From NCBI GenBank assembly GCA_029204225.1, contig CM055110.1:45222267-45286266 (forward strand): DNA of 64,000 bases. The letters run 5' to 3'. This DNA comes from Diphasiastrum complanatum (lineage: Eukaryota > Streptophyta > Lycopodiopsida > Lycopodiales > Lycopodiaceae). Under the pieces are notes generated by a model, which was given only the letters and a program-made list of their open reading frames with translations, had not been told where the DNA came from and did no database searches. Both the position numbers and the translations under genes were made by a program. Shown piece after piece: positions 10,746 through 22,285 of this stretch (positions within the stretch are counted from its first letter, which is position 1; every line of letters starts with the position of its first letter).

Positions 10746-12430
10746 CCGGAGAGTCTGTCACTTTTTTCAATGGTGACATTCCCTTTATGTAGTCTTGTCT
10801 TTGAAAGAACTTCTTCCAACCTCTTAGTAGCTGCTTTAGCCACAAACTCCGGTTTATGATTCCATGCAAGGAGAATATGCAGGAATACAAACCTCAGTAT
10901 GCAATGTGCATATGTGAACATTTTTTAGTGGAATTGGCAAAACACTTTTCATATTTGGATCTTCTGCTTCTCTTGTTGGGCCAGTGTTTGATCATCCCAA
11001 ATTCATATTGTAGCAATCCTTCATGTAATAAAGACATGGATGCTTTGATGTTGCCCCAGGAGAGACATTATACATACATTTTAATGTTTTCAAATCCCCT
11101 GCAAGGTGCCATTGAATTTGAAAACTTTCATACTATAAATTTCTCATCCTCCAAATGTCTCTTTATAATCTCGCCATAATTTGTTCGTGAAAATATCCAT
11201 GAAAGTATTTTATGATCCTCTTTCAAGACTTGTAGAGAAGCAAGTAATGCATGACATGTCAATAAAAAATGACAATGTATGAAATGTTAATAACGATACT
11301 TAAAAAGAAAATTGATAAGTATACCTAGAATGCCATATGTGATTTTTAGATTGAACACTAAATGTTCGATCATCTGTATCTGAAATTTTGTTTATCAAAG
11401 TGAGACTCACTCATTCCAACTTTTGACCTTTGATGATTTCAGATTCATCCAATTTTATTACAAGAATGATCTTTCCATTTACCCGATGTTTGTCTAGTTT
11501 ATAGAATCGAATAATGTATTTTAGAACATTTTTCATATCAATGAAAATATTATTGCAATCATTGTAATTGAGCTCACCATATTCTGATTTGTATAATTCA
11601 GTTATATGAAGTAGTTGGCCAACTACTTTGAACATTTCGTCATTATAATAATTTCTTGCTAATCTTATTCGATATGGACGAGGAAGATAAGCTTTCTTTA
11701 CCATCACTTGAGAAAAATCTTCTTTAAGTATTCTAAAAAAAGTAGAATAAGCATCTTTGCTAATTCCAGAAACATCACATGCACCTACTATCACATTTGC
11801 ATCCAAGTAAGTTTGAACCTTATTCAAAACAGTCTCGGCAATTTCATTTTTCATGTTTTCAAACCAAACATTTTTCATCATTGCCTTTGCTGACTTTCTA
11901 GGTAAAACATGACTTAAAGATGATCCGATGCATGAACGATCTGTTAAATAATTCTTTGTCACCAAACACGATCTGCAACAAACATATAAAACTCAAATTA
12001 TGTTTAATAAATTGATAATGCATATTATCAAATGCAAATCAATTTTAAATGTCAAATACAAATCAAATACACAATTTATAAGAAAGCATACTCAAATGTT
12101 TGAACTCTTTTTTTCTGATTGCTGCTGTGTAGATAAGTCATCAATATTCTTCATCGGTACTCTCTTTCTTTTCTTTTTCATCATTGCCTTTTTGATAACT
12201 TTTATATCAACAACAGATTTTAAACTCTCGGATCACAACTTTTCCATGGATTCTAACATTTCTTGGTTTGATCCCCAAAGAGTAGTGACTGTAGCACTCA
12301 ACTTTGACATAGCATGCTTGAGTGCATTGTTTTCGGCACTAGTGTGTTGCACGTAATGAAGCAATTGTTGATTTACACGTTGCAATTGTTGATTAGCAAA
12401 CTATAATTGTTGATTAAGACAAGACATGCT
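10412..12430 (-). pseudogene. Transposase-like protein (putative RNase H fold), broken
   Basis: On the minus strand the blocks in order are as follows. A Gln/Asn-rich coiled coil with a KKKRKR basic patch lies at about 12430-12110. A 184-codon block (11411-11965) ends IILVIKLDESEIIKGQKLE. A segment near 11400-11330 has RVSLTLIN. A segment at about 11100-10850 contains WHLAGDLKTLKC and HICTLHTE. The last block contains GNVPNKPS and runs to 10412. The LDE, GDLK and LHTE motifs could supply DDE-type acidic residues. This is my inference; I recall the family only loosely from repetitive genes in cnidarians and seedless plants. Stops and frameshifts interrupt it. A run of 46 A (coding sense) sits between RLSGK and GNVPNK. 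Confidence 0.5.
10700..10745. repeat. Homopolymer T46
   Basis: Forty-six consecutive T lie within the transposase-like frame, where they would encode about 15 Lys on the minus strand. The flanking residues are continuous with the family sequence, so the tract looks like an expansion of a short AAA run. Confidence 0.9.
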
Positions 12431-12679
12431 ATGCATTCCAATATCACGCAACCTTTGACAATATCCAACACATCACTTCGTCTTGTAACAAATCCATTTT
12501 GTAAGTACCAACTCATCAACCATGTAGAAGCATGCCAAGTGTCATCATGAGGTTGGGCCTCAATCTCCTCATGACTTGTACAGATCAAAGGCATGATTAG
12601 GCATAGGTATTTGGGTCATGGCCTCTAGCTCAATCGAAGGTCACCACATGTCCTATTTTGTAGGGATGCAAAACTGAAA

Positions 12680-13690
12680 GTGGTAGACCTCAATCTACCA
12701 CCTTTATTTCATTGGCCTATAGGGTGTAATCACATCTACTGAATCTGAATACATTGCTACTACTAATCTTTCATGAAAAGCCATTTGGCTGAGAAACCTA
12801 CTATCTGATATCAATCTTGCTCAGCTTCAATCTACTATTTTATATTGTGACAATTAAATCACCATTGCATTATCTCTAAATTCGAGATTCATTCTCGAAG
12901 CAATCATATTGAAATCAAATATCGCTACATCAACAAAATGTGCTAAGCAAGAAAATAGAGATAACCCTGGTTTATTGCAGGACAAACTTTACGGTAGCAG
13001 ACATCTTCTTCACCAATGCACTAGCAAAGGACAACCACATCAGTTTTAGTAATGTTTTAAATATGAAAATCAAAGTATTCCATGATCTACATTAAGGGGG
13101 AGTGTTGGATTTCTACTGAAATTTGAAACTATTAATGTGTCTCCTGCAAAAATTTGTAAATATTTAGAAATTCTCCAGTCAGTAGATTAGAAACTAAAAG
13201 TCAAAAATAGAGTCAGAATCAAATTCGAATCAATCCAAATCTAAGTTGAATCGATATCAAACATGAATCAATTCAAATCTACATTGATTCAATTCAATTT
13301 GACCTAGGGTCGAAACTTGACTGTTAATATCAAAATGACAACTTTCGATCTTCACGATTGTTCTTTATGATAGAATTATACCTGACAATTAACAATTATT
13401 GATTGCATTAAACTAGATTACCTTTAGGCTACTAAATATTCTTTTAATCATTAGTAACTGTAAAAGTTGTATATATACAGATGCCAAAGTTATCTTAATA
13501 GCTAAAGAGTTGTGAGATATAGTAATTGGCACCAAGGTTAAGTTTCTTGCTGATAAACAAGCCTTATTTGTGGGCTCTAGGGGTCTATATATACCTATAT
13601 GAAATTGGCCTCCTATACACCCACCTTCCTATTAAGTAGGATTATAAGCTCGATTCACGTCCCAAGTTAAGTGGGATACCATATTTAATC
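12680..13690 (+). mobile_element. Copia element 3' end: RNase H remnant, PPT and LTR
   Basis: Translation near 12730 reads STESEYIA, then AIWLRNLLSD, ILYCDN, HIEIKYRYI and, near 12990, VADIFFTNALAKD, the hallmark order of the Copia RNase H domain. It has two internal stops and at least one frameshift. A purine tract AAGGGGGAG (about 13096-13104) precedes TGTTGGATTTCTACTG, the LTR start. The LTR body includes a TATATATACAG stretch. Its end near 13690 is estimated. The upstream RT and integrase are missing. Confidence 0.75.
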
Positions 13691-14985
13691 TTTCTCGTTT
13701 CATGATGTCTTGTATTTTGTGCACCATTCTTTTTTTGCTTGCAATGGTTTCAACAAGCTCATACATGATGGAAGCTAGCGATAGATTGGATACTACCAAC
13801 TACTCAACATGGAAGTTGAGAAGGGGAATCCATCTTAGTTGTCCAATACCGGATGGCTAGCCAACAAGGTAGCCCTTCCCATGATTCAATCTGCCCTTCT
13901 AAAAAGAGCACATCAAACCTCTTCTAAAATTCAAATGTTTAAGAAATATCATTAGGGATTGTAAGAGAACATATTCCATCTTTTTTGTATCTGCCATTTT
14001 GGCAAACCTTTTTTTTTTTTTTTTTTGAGAAATGAAATGATCATTCAAAAGAAAGCAAGTCTCTTATTTTGCATAGCTAGAGACATAAATTGTCTCAAGA
14101 GCTAAAATTAGATCCCTGAGAGGTTTCAAAAATATGAGTAAGTATATGTGACATCGTCACGACATGGTGCACACTGCCATGAAAAGATAGACAAAATCAA
14201 ATTGGTGTTCAAATGCAAACTAGAAAGTCTACAAAGTAGGCAAAATTATCATATAAGTATCGATTGTACAGAGAGATGGATGCATTTACCATGGTGTCTC
14301 AATGTGTAGTAGGTAGTGGCACGACGAGATTGGAGGTCGCCGTGGTCTAAACCCTAATATATGGTCTAGATTTGACTTCATTTCATAGAATCTAGATTTG
14401 AGTTATATTTCATTTTTTTATTTGTCTTATTAGTTTAGACCATATCTATATTGCATATAATCTACAATCTGATGTGAATTTCATTTCATTTCAAATTTGA
14501 ATTAATTTATTAATCTATAATCTAATGTGTGAATTTAAATTTCATTCTATCATAATCTTAGATTATGGACACCTCCCAACAAAGGAGAAATACAACTAAT
14601 GTGTACATTTGAATTATATTCTATCATAGTTTTAGATTATCGACACCTCCTAATGAAGGAGCAATACAACTTGGCAGTCTAACAAGGCTAACAAGGGTAT
14701 GCCACAATTGTGAAACAACTAAAAATTCAAGGCTTATATCCATGAGTAAATTACACTTGTCTTGTAACATATGAATCATGTTTCAAAATTTACCTTCTTT
14801 TGAGAATTCATTTTAATATGTTGCCATTTGAAACAGATTATTTAGCTTTTATAACTCAATATAAGCTTAAAAAAGCTATATATTGGATTTTATTTGATTT
14901 TTTTTGTATTTTCGCTGACAATATTATATTCTAGACCCTAAATACATACATTACTACTAGATGTAGCATTAGTTTTGAACATGTA
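13690..14985. other. AT-rich DNA with a 74-bp tandem duplication
   Basis: No gene is visible. Copies at 14528-14597 and 14602-14670 share ATTCTATCATA.T.TTAGATTAT and CAATACAACT, a local tandem duplication. A T18 run lies near 14010. Confidence 0.6.
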
Positions 14986-15730
14986 CATCAATTTTCATTG
15001 TGTATATTGATGTAACACCATTAGTCATGAGATTACTAAAATGTTGTGAGTCATTAGAGCTTGAAAAACAATTCACATACATTTTGTACCTATTATTTTG
15101 ATACAATACACAAGGATTGTCATTGTAATGCAAAATGCAATGCCAACATACAAAGAAATGTAACAGTGTTGATTCCTTGGTATACATTTCTTAATAGAAG
15201 AGTGTTGATGTTCTTGAGAGTGTGGATTGTAGAATGCAATGCCAATATTGTTGAACGTTGAATCTTGTTTCAACGACAATATTAAGTCTTCATTGTAATA
15301 TGAATATTCAATGACTCTTGAGTGTGCAAATTTTGGCTGCTAGTTATAAAGAAATGTATGATTGTTGAATTGTTACCTCTATGTTGAATGTGAAATATTA
15401 AATGTTATATGTTGAACCATGATTCCAATGCAAATCTTGAATTTTGATGTAATGTAATGCAAACGTTGAGTGTTGGATGTTAAGTGTTTATGACACCAAC
15501 GTCATAAATTACAAAATGAATATTGAACATATAATGTTTTTTTCACATGACAATTCTACAATTTTCTTTTCTTTTCTTTTTGGCATGTCAAATATGACAT
15601 CTTATTAATCTGTCAGACATATGCAGAAATTTCTAACAAATTTAAAATGCTTTTTATCCATAAAAATACACAGTTAGAATCCAACATTTGCAAGAAATGC
15701 TTAAATCCAACATCTAGCATGCATAGCATC
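14985..15730 (+). repeat. Dispersed repeat R, copy 1
   Basis: This segment is nearly collinear with 35095-35830 in the same orientation (shared AGCTTGAAAAACAATTCACATA, truncated here to the key phrase TTGAAAAACAATTCACATA, then GTGTTGATTCCTTGGTATACAT and GACACCAACGTCATAAA). It contains recurring TGCAATGCCAA motifs. No coding domain, terminal repeat or target duplication is recognisable. Confidence 0.75.
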
Positions 15731-17640
15731 AATCGATAACATTGTTGTCCCGAAAGTCTCACTCCTTTTAAAAAGCAATATGCGGTTCTTTTCGAGATTA
15801 TCCATCATAGGATTTTATTCATAAGAGGATAAACTAGATGCATCATAAAGTTAACAATCCTTATGCTTCACAACAATGCAAACTGTTTTTTAATAAGTGT
15901 CTTTTTATTTGACACCAACTTTTTTACTTGCCTTGAAATTTGGAGTCCACTTCCACTCAAGCATACATGTGCATAGAAAAAAAAAAAAGTTGAAGATGTA
16001 ACTGGAGAGTGCATATCAAAGGCTTCTCATCACCTCTTTATTCACAAAAAAACTAACTAAAGCCAATGTTTTGCTCCACCCGCATTCCACCTTCTTTAGA
16101 TTAAACTTGATGTAGGTCAACTTAGTTAATGAAATTCAATTTCACTATTATTGCTTGTTGATGAGAAAATCTAAATTTGGGTCAAGTTTTTGTCCCACTT
16201 ATGCCAAAATGTTTGATTATATTTACAATAGATGTCGTGTGAGAATGGGTGGAAGGAGAGACTTAATCCATGTCAACATGCATGGACTCAAGGGCATCAA
16301 TCTACAGGTAAACCAACTTCTTTGGCCTAATTCAAATGTGGGTAGGTGGCTCTTCAGGCATGCTTATTTGGTGCATGTAGGACAAGGCTCATGTGGCATG
16401 TGTTTGCTAAGTAGGTGCATGAGGCAATATTTTCTATTTTTTACGTGAGGCACTATATTGGCTTTGTCACCCACCTCATTGCCCATGGAGTACACATTTG
16501 TGCTTAGATTTGAATAGTCTTCTTGCCTGATATGGGTATGGATCTCTAATTCTAAATAGTTGCAACATTGTAATACATTTGATTTTTAGCATGGCACAAC
16601 AAATGCACCACCATCTAAACACCCATTTTATGCCAATGAACCAACTTATGTCTTGCTTGAGTGCACTCACCTAGTCACAAATACTTTTCCAATCAAGAAT
16701 AAAATCCTTTCTAGTTTTCTGTGCCATATATATAGTAATGGATGAGTATCAAGGTGGGCATCTAGTATCGACCTTGCCATGGACCTGGTTATGAAGGATT
16801 GACATGTTTGATATTGTGATTTTAGGCCCATTAATACCCATGGTATTGGCTTCTCTCAATGCCCTGATCAATACTTGGCTTAGGTAATTTGGGCCAAGAA
16901 ATAGCCAACACAATACAAAGATTATGAAAAAAAAAAGGGAGCCATGAACATGGTATCAACCGTATATACACCTAGGTGGCAAAGGTCTTTTATTACCAAG
17001 GCAATACCCAGATTTTAGGGAAAAAATCAACCATATACACACGTAGTTGTCAACAAAGGTCTCTCATATTGTGTGAAGATTTTGTACACTCCTCTTGAAA
17101 TAAAAAGGTTGTTGCAAATAGGTTCTCCTTTTTTTGGTACATATTTTGTGTAATTGAAGGCTTGTAAATTTGAGCACATTTTTTTGGTTGCCCCATTTTT
17201 TTTCTATATATTGCAATATTATTCACACCCTACCTAATGATTGGCAGCTTGTATCACCCTTGCAATACCAATGCGGTCATAGTCGAACCGAGTCTGTGTT
17301 TGTATTGATACCCAGCTATAAAATTATTGTGATGCTATGGAGCCAATGTTTTGAAAAATAACGAATGCTCCAATGTTCCTACCCTGTTAATAAAGTGATA
17401 TGAAACGTCATGAAAAGCTTTGCCATATATATTATGCTCAAACTTAAAAAAACATTCCTTGCCATATACTGGTCTCTCAAACTTAAAAAGCATTCAAATA
17501 ATTGGAAGATGCATATAAAAACAATGTAACATTGAATATCACAATAGGCTTTGCTGCATGGGCTCTCGACTCATGAGACATACATCCAAATAGTTAAAAA
17601 ACAAAGAAATGATGATTGCAATTTAATGGATAAAAAATAA
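15730..17640. other. Unassigned DNA
   Basis: I see nothing beyond short open frames and homopolymer runs. The longest frame (16155-16448 +) has no recognisable motif and no codon pattern that convinces me. Confidence 0.45.
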
Positions 17641-18530
17641 AAAAGAGAACCTCATTTGAATGCTCAAAGTAGTCTAATAGTGACAACTTAGCTTTTAGCA
17701 AATCATCACAATCATGGCGAAGCTAAAAACAAGGTGATTGTTAGAGCAGGAAAAATTTTACCTTACATAAGGCATCCAAATCGTTAAAAAGAAATTTGCA
17801 TTTTTTTTAAAAAAAATAAGAAAAATAGAAAAACACATTTTTATGCTTAGATTTCACCTAGAAGTGACACCTTATTTTCTAGCAAATCACAATACTATAG
17901 TGCCAAAGCTAATATGTGTTCAAAGTAATCATATAAGCAAAGAAACATTATATTTTAGGAAATAATCACGATAGCTTGATAATGCTGAAGCTATCAAGGT
18001 GATTATTGTATTCCTAAAAGCTTTGCATTAGCCTAAGCTACATTCAAATTGTTGAAAATATAAAAACAAAGATTGCATTTTAAAAGAATTAAAATTTTAT
18101 AGAAAAAACTTATAATGCTCAAACTCACCTAGGAGTGACACCTTTGATTTTAGCATATAGCTTACCGATGTCAGGGCAAAGCTAGTGATTGATACATGAC
18201 GAGGAGCTTTGGCTTATGCATGGCATTCAAATCACTGAAAAATAGAATAACAAAGATTACAAAAAAAAAACTCAAATTAATGCCCAGATCCATCTACCAC
18301 TATTGACACTCACAAGAAGTTACCTCTAGGAGTGACACTCACAATAACTTAACATCTAGCAGTGACACTCACAATAGCCTACCGCAATAACTTAACATCT
18401 AGTTACCGCAATAACTTAACATCTAGGAGTGACACTTGCAATAGCTTACCGATCACAATAGCTTACCGCAATAACTTAACATCTAGGAGTGGCACTCACA
18501 ATAGCTTACCACTGTCATGACAAAGCTAAA
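17640..18530 (+). repeat. Degenerate tandem repeats upstream of the pectinesterase
   Basis: Phrases of the type CTAGGAGTGACAC, TAGCTTACC and CATTCAAATC..TGAAAAAT recur every 150-200 bp from 17640. They collapse into a shorter array at 18300-18510 with units such as CGCAATAACTTAACATCTAG. The array ends about 660 bp upstream of the gene's start codon. Confidence 0.7.
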
Positions 18531-18710
18531 ATTAATGGCTTACCCAAAACCTAAAAATATTCATAATACACAAGAAAAGAAAAGAAAAGAATAATAAATA
18601 ACACATACTATAAGCCCAACAAATTGTTGCCTTGTCTATGTTTTATATATTTGAACCGTTTCAAACTGAGAATTAACGCATATTTTAACGTTCTTTTTCT
18701 TTTGAAATCT

Positions 18711-18715
<5 letters not shown>

Positions 18716-18806
<91 letters not shown>
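18716..18806 (+). repeat. (CT)45 microsatellite in the pectinesterase promoter
   Basis: An uninterrupted CT dinucleotide run of about 91 bp lies 380 bp upstream of the pectinesterase ATG. Plant core promoters and 5' UTRs often carry CT/GA tracts, so a regulatory role is plausible but not shown. Confidence 0.9.
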
Positions 18807-18808
<2 letters not shown>

Positions 18809-18828
18809 CGCGTGCTAGCCTTCTGCAT

Positions 18829-18842
18829 TCATATATATATGC
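18829..18842 (+). promoter_or_regulatory. TATA-like sequence, pectinesterase
   Basis: CATATATATATGCC lies just after the CT tract and 345 bp before the ATG at 19188. It is the best TATA candidate between the tandem repeats and the gene. Confidence 0.3.
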
Positions 18843-19187
18843 CTGCAACCTTTTCAATTTCATTTCCATCTCAATGTGATTGCATTTTCAATCAGCTTAC
18901 TTAGTTTCCAGCTTGACGTTGGTATATCCTCCATAATCTGCAGCTATAGCTCTTTTTTTTATGCTTTTACTCCAGCTTCGATATCAGTTGATTGCAATTG
19001 CATTCACTTGTACATCATTCTCGAGTATCTCGGTTTGAGAGATGTGAGATTGCAGCTGCGCCTTTTGAAATCAATGTTTTATCTGATAATTTTGTTTCTG
19101 TGTCTCATTTCATAACGAGTGCAGTTGATATTTGCTTGTTGATAAGTCCAACATTTTGAGAGATTGATTCATTTCTTTGTGGAGAGA

Positions 19188-20960
19188 ATGACTGCAGTAG
19201 TGGCGATTATCTTAGCTTCCTGTTTCTGGGCATTGCTGATTCACACGATCGGCAGTATCAGCTTAGTTGATGGGAATGTTGTGCTCAATTCAGCTGAAAC
19301 AAGAACAAGCAATCACCAGCAATGGCTAGATTATATCAAAGCGACGTCAGATATGATGCCTTGGAATAAATCACTTCCAGCAAAATTCACACAGCCAACA
19401 CCTCAAAAGAAAGAAGTTGTAATATCTGATCATGGGTTGCATGGGGAAAAGACTCTTGTTGTTGATCAGAATGATAGAGGATGTTTCAGCAGTATCCAGG
19501 CAGCAGTAGATAGCGTTCGAAATTGGAGCGAATCTCGCACAGTCATTCTGATTAGGAAAGGAATTTACAGGTATGATTATGAAATTTAGCCAATTTGCTG
19601 GTTGTCAAATGCAATTTAGCACTACTAATGAGCAAGGTCTGGCATAACTCACTCATGTTCAATTTCCATTTGCTCGTGGCTCAATCGATCATCTGTGTGA
19701 GAAGCCCAATTGCACCGTCTTACAGCTTAAAATGTTTTTGCAGGGAGAAAGTGTTGATTCCTAAGGAGAAGGAAAGAATCACTTTCCTCGGTGAACCTGG
19801 AAGCACTGTCATCCAATGGAATAGCACTGCATCTGATCTAGGATCGGATGGACTGCCTTTGAGGACGTATCACAGCGCCACTGTTGCAGTGAATGCCAGA
19901 TACTTCGTCGCTAAATACATCACCTTCAAAGTAGTGTACCCTCATTTTACTCTCTTAAGCAACATGGCATTCAAAAGCTAACCATTTCCATAATACTACT
20001 TTATAGCTTTTCAATTATATTACCTTTCTAGTTCACATCCTTCAAACATGAGCAACAGATTCTTCCCATATCGATGAACTAATGGCACATGGATGGACTG
20101 CAGAATACAGCCGGAGCTGCATGGCCCGGCCAGCGTGGAAGGCAAGCGGTAGCGCTACGTATCAGTGCTGATTACGCTGCTTTCTACAGTTGCCTCTTTT
20201 TGGGCTATCAGGATACTCTTTATGACCACAGAGGTCGACATTACTTCAAAAACTGCTACATCGTAGGAGCTGTTGACTTCATTTTTGGAAACGGCAGATC
20301 TTTGTATCAGGTGATCTTTTTCTCACATTTGCAATCTACCCACTTCTACAGCTTGACTTATAGATAAAGTGTTCATTGGTCGTGTAGCATAGACAAAAGG
20401 ACCTCATGTGCGGAATGGGGTTGGTTTTTGGAAGCAGAACTGCCGGCTTTATGCGTGGCCGATGGGGACGACTGGATCATTGACTGCTCAAAAGAGAAAT
20501 GACACCAGTCTAAACACAGGATTTGCTTTTGTGTCATGCGTTGTGGGAGGATCCGGTAGCGTTTATCTCGGGAGAGCGTGGGGAAACAACTCGCGCGTGG
20601 TGTTTGCATTGACTTGGATGGACAGAATCATCGCACCAGGAGGCTGGAATGACTGGGGAATCCCAGCAAGAGAAAGGTATAACTGCCATTTCTTCTCTCA
20701 CAGATCCTGCACCAAATTGCTTCCAGGTTTCTCATGAATCCTTTCACCGACCAGGTAGTGAATTGCTTTCCAAATAGGAACGATAAAATCATCTTTATTG
20801 CAATTGCAGATCAGTGTACTACGCACTATACAAATGCTCAGGGCCAGGATCAATAGTCAACAGAAAAGTGGGATGGTCGACTGAGCTCACCCTGCAAGAA
20901 GCATGGCCTTTTCTCAGCATTGGATTCATCAATGGGATGGACTGGCTGGAAGAAATTTGA
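19188..20960 (+). CDS. Pectinesterase (pectin methylesterase), five exons, complete
   Basis: Exons 19188-19570, 19744-19930, 20104-20310, 20438-20676 and 20810-20960 join in frame with GT-AG introns to 388 codons plus TGA. The start MTAVVAI..., followed by a hydrophobic run, is a signal peptide for export to the cell wall. There is no pectinesterase-inhibitor prodomain, so it belongs to the shorter group 1 type. Pectin-lyase-fold motifs are all present: QAVAL (Q204), GYQDTLYD (Q226, D227), VDFIFG (D248) and YLGRAW (R305, W307). D227 and D248 are 21 apart, as in carrot PME. It removes methyl groups from homogalacturonan. The closing WL.EI is also typical. The ATG at 19188 was chosen because it starts the signal peptide. 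No defect is seen. Confidence 0.93.
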
Positions 20961-21490
20961 AGATTAAACAGCCATCTGTTGCAGTGGCGATCACTGTTCC
21001 CTGGAGAAGCAATATCAACCAAGATTTCCTTGGGGAATTGTTTCGGATCAAACGATAGGATTATCAAAGAATGTTTTGGAAGCAAACATTGTAGTTGCTT
21101 CCTTGATCTATATCAATCAGATGCAAAATTTTGTGGTAGGAAACACAATTGGGGATTGTGATCAGAGAAAGACTATCTTCACCATTTTGATCCATCTTTA
21201 TGTCATAGAAGTTAAAGCATGTAGTCTTTACTTGGCAAAAAAGGAACAACTATTCTTGTTCTTGAGTGTCAGTTGGTAAGCTGCATTGGATAGAGATTGA
21301 AAATGAAGAATACAAAACAACCCAGAACAAGAAATGCGATGATTCATAAGTGTGCAATACCTATAAGACTTAATAAATATATCTTTTTTAACAAAATGCA
21401 AGTCAATTTTGGCTGGAAAAGTTCTGCTCAAAGACTAATTTCCTTTAAAATTGTAGAGCTGATTAATTATGAGACACTTTAATTATTCAA
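20961..21490. other. 3' flank of the pectinesterase
   Basis: This is probable 3' UTR and spacer. Open frames on both strands here are short and unconvincing. I see no clear terminator structure other than the hairpin at 21499. Confidence 0.5.
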
Positions 21491-21498
21491 CATAAAAG

Positions 21499-21528
21499 GG
21501 GGAGTCCCTATAGATTTAGGGACTCTCC
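21499..21528. repeat. Inverted repeat beside a purine tract
   Basis: GGAGTCCCTA (21501-21510) pairs with TAGGGACTCTCC (21517-21528) around a 6-nt loop, with one bulged base, directly after AAAAGGGG. The purine tract resembles a retroelement PPT, so this may be the edge of a degraded LTR. Confidence 0.55.
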
Positions 21529-21745
21529 TTAGTATATAACACATCTTTTCACCTTTGGGTCTTACTATATCAATGAAAGTCTTGTCTCTCATTCATGCAT
21601 GGGAATGAAGGTCATGTCGGCTCTTAAGCGTGACTCTAAATTCAGGTCTGAAAATGAAGACCATGTCCCTTATGTTGACTCTATGCAGGACAATGAAGTA
21701 GACTGCCAGCTTGTGACTCAAAATCTTGTCACTCATGATGGGTGA

Positions 21746-22139
21746 GTTATGATCAAAATCTTAGGTGTTGAATCAATGAAGCATAAAAGACAGCAATAGA
21801 CTAAAGCTTTACAAGCAATAGACAAGACAATAGGTTCTCTCACGAAGAGCCCAAGCAATACCAATCAATAATCTGAAAAATGAGTGTACAAATGCCCCTA
21901 TAAATACCCTACCAATGAACCCTAAAATAGGAATTCAAAAGTAAAGGGAGTCAAAATGTGGAGGGAAAATAGTGCGCCCTCCTACGGGCCCACACTCCAC
22001 ATATAACCATATAATAAGGGCCCAAGGCCAGTCAATGTCATAAAAAAGGACCCAGTGCGGGTCATAAGCATATTAAAAGGCTATGGGGCCTATACATGAC
22101 TAATATAAAATGCGTAACCAACAATATACATAATCAACA
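21746..22139 (-). mobile_element. 3' LTR of the minus-strand chromovirus
   Basis: Read on the minus strand it begins TGTTGATTATGTATATTG and runs to GATTTTGATCATAACT, about 394 bp. It is clearly homologous along its length to the plus-strand LTR at 36007-36393, which is followed by a PBS; this fixes its inner and outer ends approximately. It lies about 150 bp downstream of the pol stop. Confidence 0.75.
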
Positions 22140-22285
22140 GTAAATGTAAAGAGGCCTGCGGAATATATGCAGAGTAGCCCAATAGGCTTGTATCCTGTAG
22201 TCCGTAACTCTCCCTGGCTATAAAGAACATTGCCCCCAATGTACGCAAAATAAGATAAGAACCAGTGCCAGAGAAAAATACTGCA

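Noticed and set aside
10641-10859. Poly-Phe protein on the plus strand
   Set aside because: It is the antisense reading of the T46 tract within the minus-strand transposase-like gene.
4207-12430. Endogenous giant-virus (NCLDV) segment
   Set aside because: A histone-like gene and palindromes are suggestive, but I see no capsid, polymerase, packaging ATPase or other hallmark gene. The H3 tail start is eukaryotic in type. I keep only the weaker composite-unit hypothesis.
15073-15279. Small conserved protein in repeats R1 and R2
   Set aside because: The minus-strand frame is open in both copies, but substitutions do not favour silent positions by eye, and the frame consists of the repeat's own TGCAATGCCAA boxes.
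16155-16448. 97-codon open frame as a gene
   Set aside because: There is no homology I recognise, no splice or promoter context, and a composition like the surrounding non-coding DNA.
18624-18869. Ser-Leu or Arg-Glu repeat proteins
   Set aside because: They are translations of the CT microsatellite on either strand. The same applies near 49000 and 60500.
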